Positions 63,392 to 64,000 of a stretch of DNA of 64,000 bases are shown one piece after another. The notes beneath the pieces are model-generated. The model worked only from the letters and a program-made list of their open reading frames with translations, did no database searches and was not told the DNA's origin. Made by a program: the position numbers and the translations under genes. Position 1 is the stretch's first letter. Every line of letters begins with the position of its first letter. The stretch spans positions 310,001 through 374,000 of the forward strand of contig JANQKC010000021.1 of NCBI GenBank assembly GCA_028281325.1. The letters run 5' to 3'. The stretch is from Alphaproteobacteria bacterium (GTDB lineage Bacteria; Pseudomonadota; Alphaproteobacteria; UBA8366).

Positions 63392-64000
63392 GGCGCAACA
63401 GGGCGACCAACGCGGCCGGCGTGACGCCGGAAATCCGCGACGCCGCCCCCAGGGTGGCCGGGCGCGCCTCGATCAGCTTCTCGCGCACCTCGGTCGACAG
63501 ACTGCCCACCGCGGCATAATCCAGGTCGGTCGGCAACCGCAACGCCTCGTCGCGGCGATAGGCGCGGATATCCGCATCCTGCCGCTCGATATAGCTGGCG
63601 TAGAGGGCATCCGTCTCGAGCTGATTGCGGATCTCCGCCGGGAGGCCGCCGAGATCCGGCCAAACACCAGCCAGGGTGTCCACGGTGATGTCCGGGAAAG
63701 CCAGCAAGTCCATCGCCGTCCGCATCGCGCCGTCCTGGCTGACGGCGATGCCGTGTTTGGCCAGCGCGGTGGGACTGGCGCGCAGCGCCGCCGCCTGCTC
63801 CCGTGCGGCGGCCAACGCGTCCCGCTTGGCGGTCCAAAGCCGCGCCCGGCCGAACGACAGGCAACCGATCCGCAGGCCCACCGGCGACAGCCGTTGGTCC
63901 GCGTTGTCGGCGCGCAGTTTGAGCCGGTACTCGGCGCGCGAGGTGAACATCCGATACGGTTCCCGCGTCCCCTTGGTGATCAGGTCATCGATCAACACGC
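63357..64000 (-). CDS. mnmG: tRNA uridine-5-carboxymethylaminomethyl(34) synthesis enzyme MnmG (5' part outside window)
   Basis: The last 213 or so residues are in the window, and the frame continues past the right edge. IDDLITKGTREPYRMFTSRA and EYRLKLRADNADQRLSPVGL are MnmG-specific. The C-terminal domain has DALYASYIERQDADIRAYRR and ISGVTPAALVALLRHVKK. With MnmE it modifies the wobble uridine of several tRNAs. It is the gene upstream of rsmG-parAB on the same strand. Confidence 0.96.
   Translation of the reverse strand, partial: VLIDDLITKGTREPYRMFTSRAEYRLKLRADNADQRLSPVGLRIGCLSFGRARLWTAKRDALAAAREQAAALRASPTALAKHGIAVSQDGAMRTAMDLLAFPDITVDTLAGVWPDLGGLPAEIRNQLETDALYASYIERQDADIRAYRRDEALRLPTDLDYAAVGSLSTEVREKLIEARPATLGAASRISGVTPAALVALLRHVKKDQPTVGR

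Overview
The window is GC-rich, densely packed chromosomal DNA from an alphaproteobacterium, most likely a Rhodospirillales-type organism. The evidence is gene order and gene content. On the right edge lies the origin-proximal block DUF3576-leuS-lptE-holA facing parB-parA-rsmG-mnmG, with a perfect parS palindrome inside rsmG. In the left half lies the block thioredoxin/TPR - LON-domain - Trm112 - ubiH-like - glnK-amtB - aminotransferase - ftsK - lolA - xth. I see no insertion sequence, prophage or CRISPR array. The only RNA gene I can support is one tRNA-Gly.

Layout. 1-3.8 kb: the start of a gamma-glutamyltransferase, an RraA-like protein and an orphan sensor histidine kinase. 4-8.9 kb: a B12-binding radical SAM protein, a glycosyltransferase and two NDP-sugar epimerase-like proteins, probably cell-surface sugar metabolism. 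9-16.8 kb: small housekeeping and hypothetical genes, tRNA-Gly and a run of conserved genes ending in a UbiH-type hydroxylase. 17-25.8 kb: the nitrogen module glnK-amtB behind a sigma-54-like promoter, then aminotransferase-ftsK-lolA and xth. 25.9-35.1 kb: a divergent accessory locus. One arm has an unusual ABC exporter, a cyclic-nucleotide-binding protein and a methyltransferase. The other arm has four glycosyltransferases and a histidine phosphatase in an overlapping operon. 35.5-42.1 kb: a YejABEF-like peptide ABC importer preceded by a small membrane protein. 42.2-47.2 kb: an adenylate/guanylate cyclase, a methyltransferase, a metallo-beta-lactamase-fold hydrolase, an MFS transporter and an OmpR-type regulator. 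47.4-52.4 kb: a tightly overlapping operon of RibD-type reductase, MDR dehydrogenase, pterin-synthase-like protein, glycosyltransferase and methyltransferase, divergent from a CDP-alcohol phosphatidyltransferase. I read this operon as an uncharacterised small-molecule pathway. 52.5-56 kb: a hypothetical protein, an L,D-transpeptidase, the PLP-homeostasis protein and a porin-like protein. 56-64 kb: the origin-proximal block.

The two most promising undescribed systems are (a) the 25.9-35.1 kb locus, whose exporter has a three-fold repeated segment inside its nucleotide-binding domain and altered catalytic motifs, and (b) the 47.4-52.4 kb RibD/PTPS/MDR/GT/MT/CDP-alcohol transferase cluster, whose PTPS homologue has lost a zinc ligand and the catalytic cysteine. 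All family assignments come from reading motifs. No database search was run.
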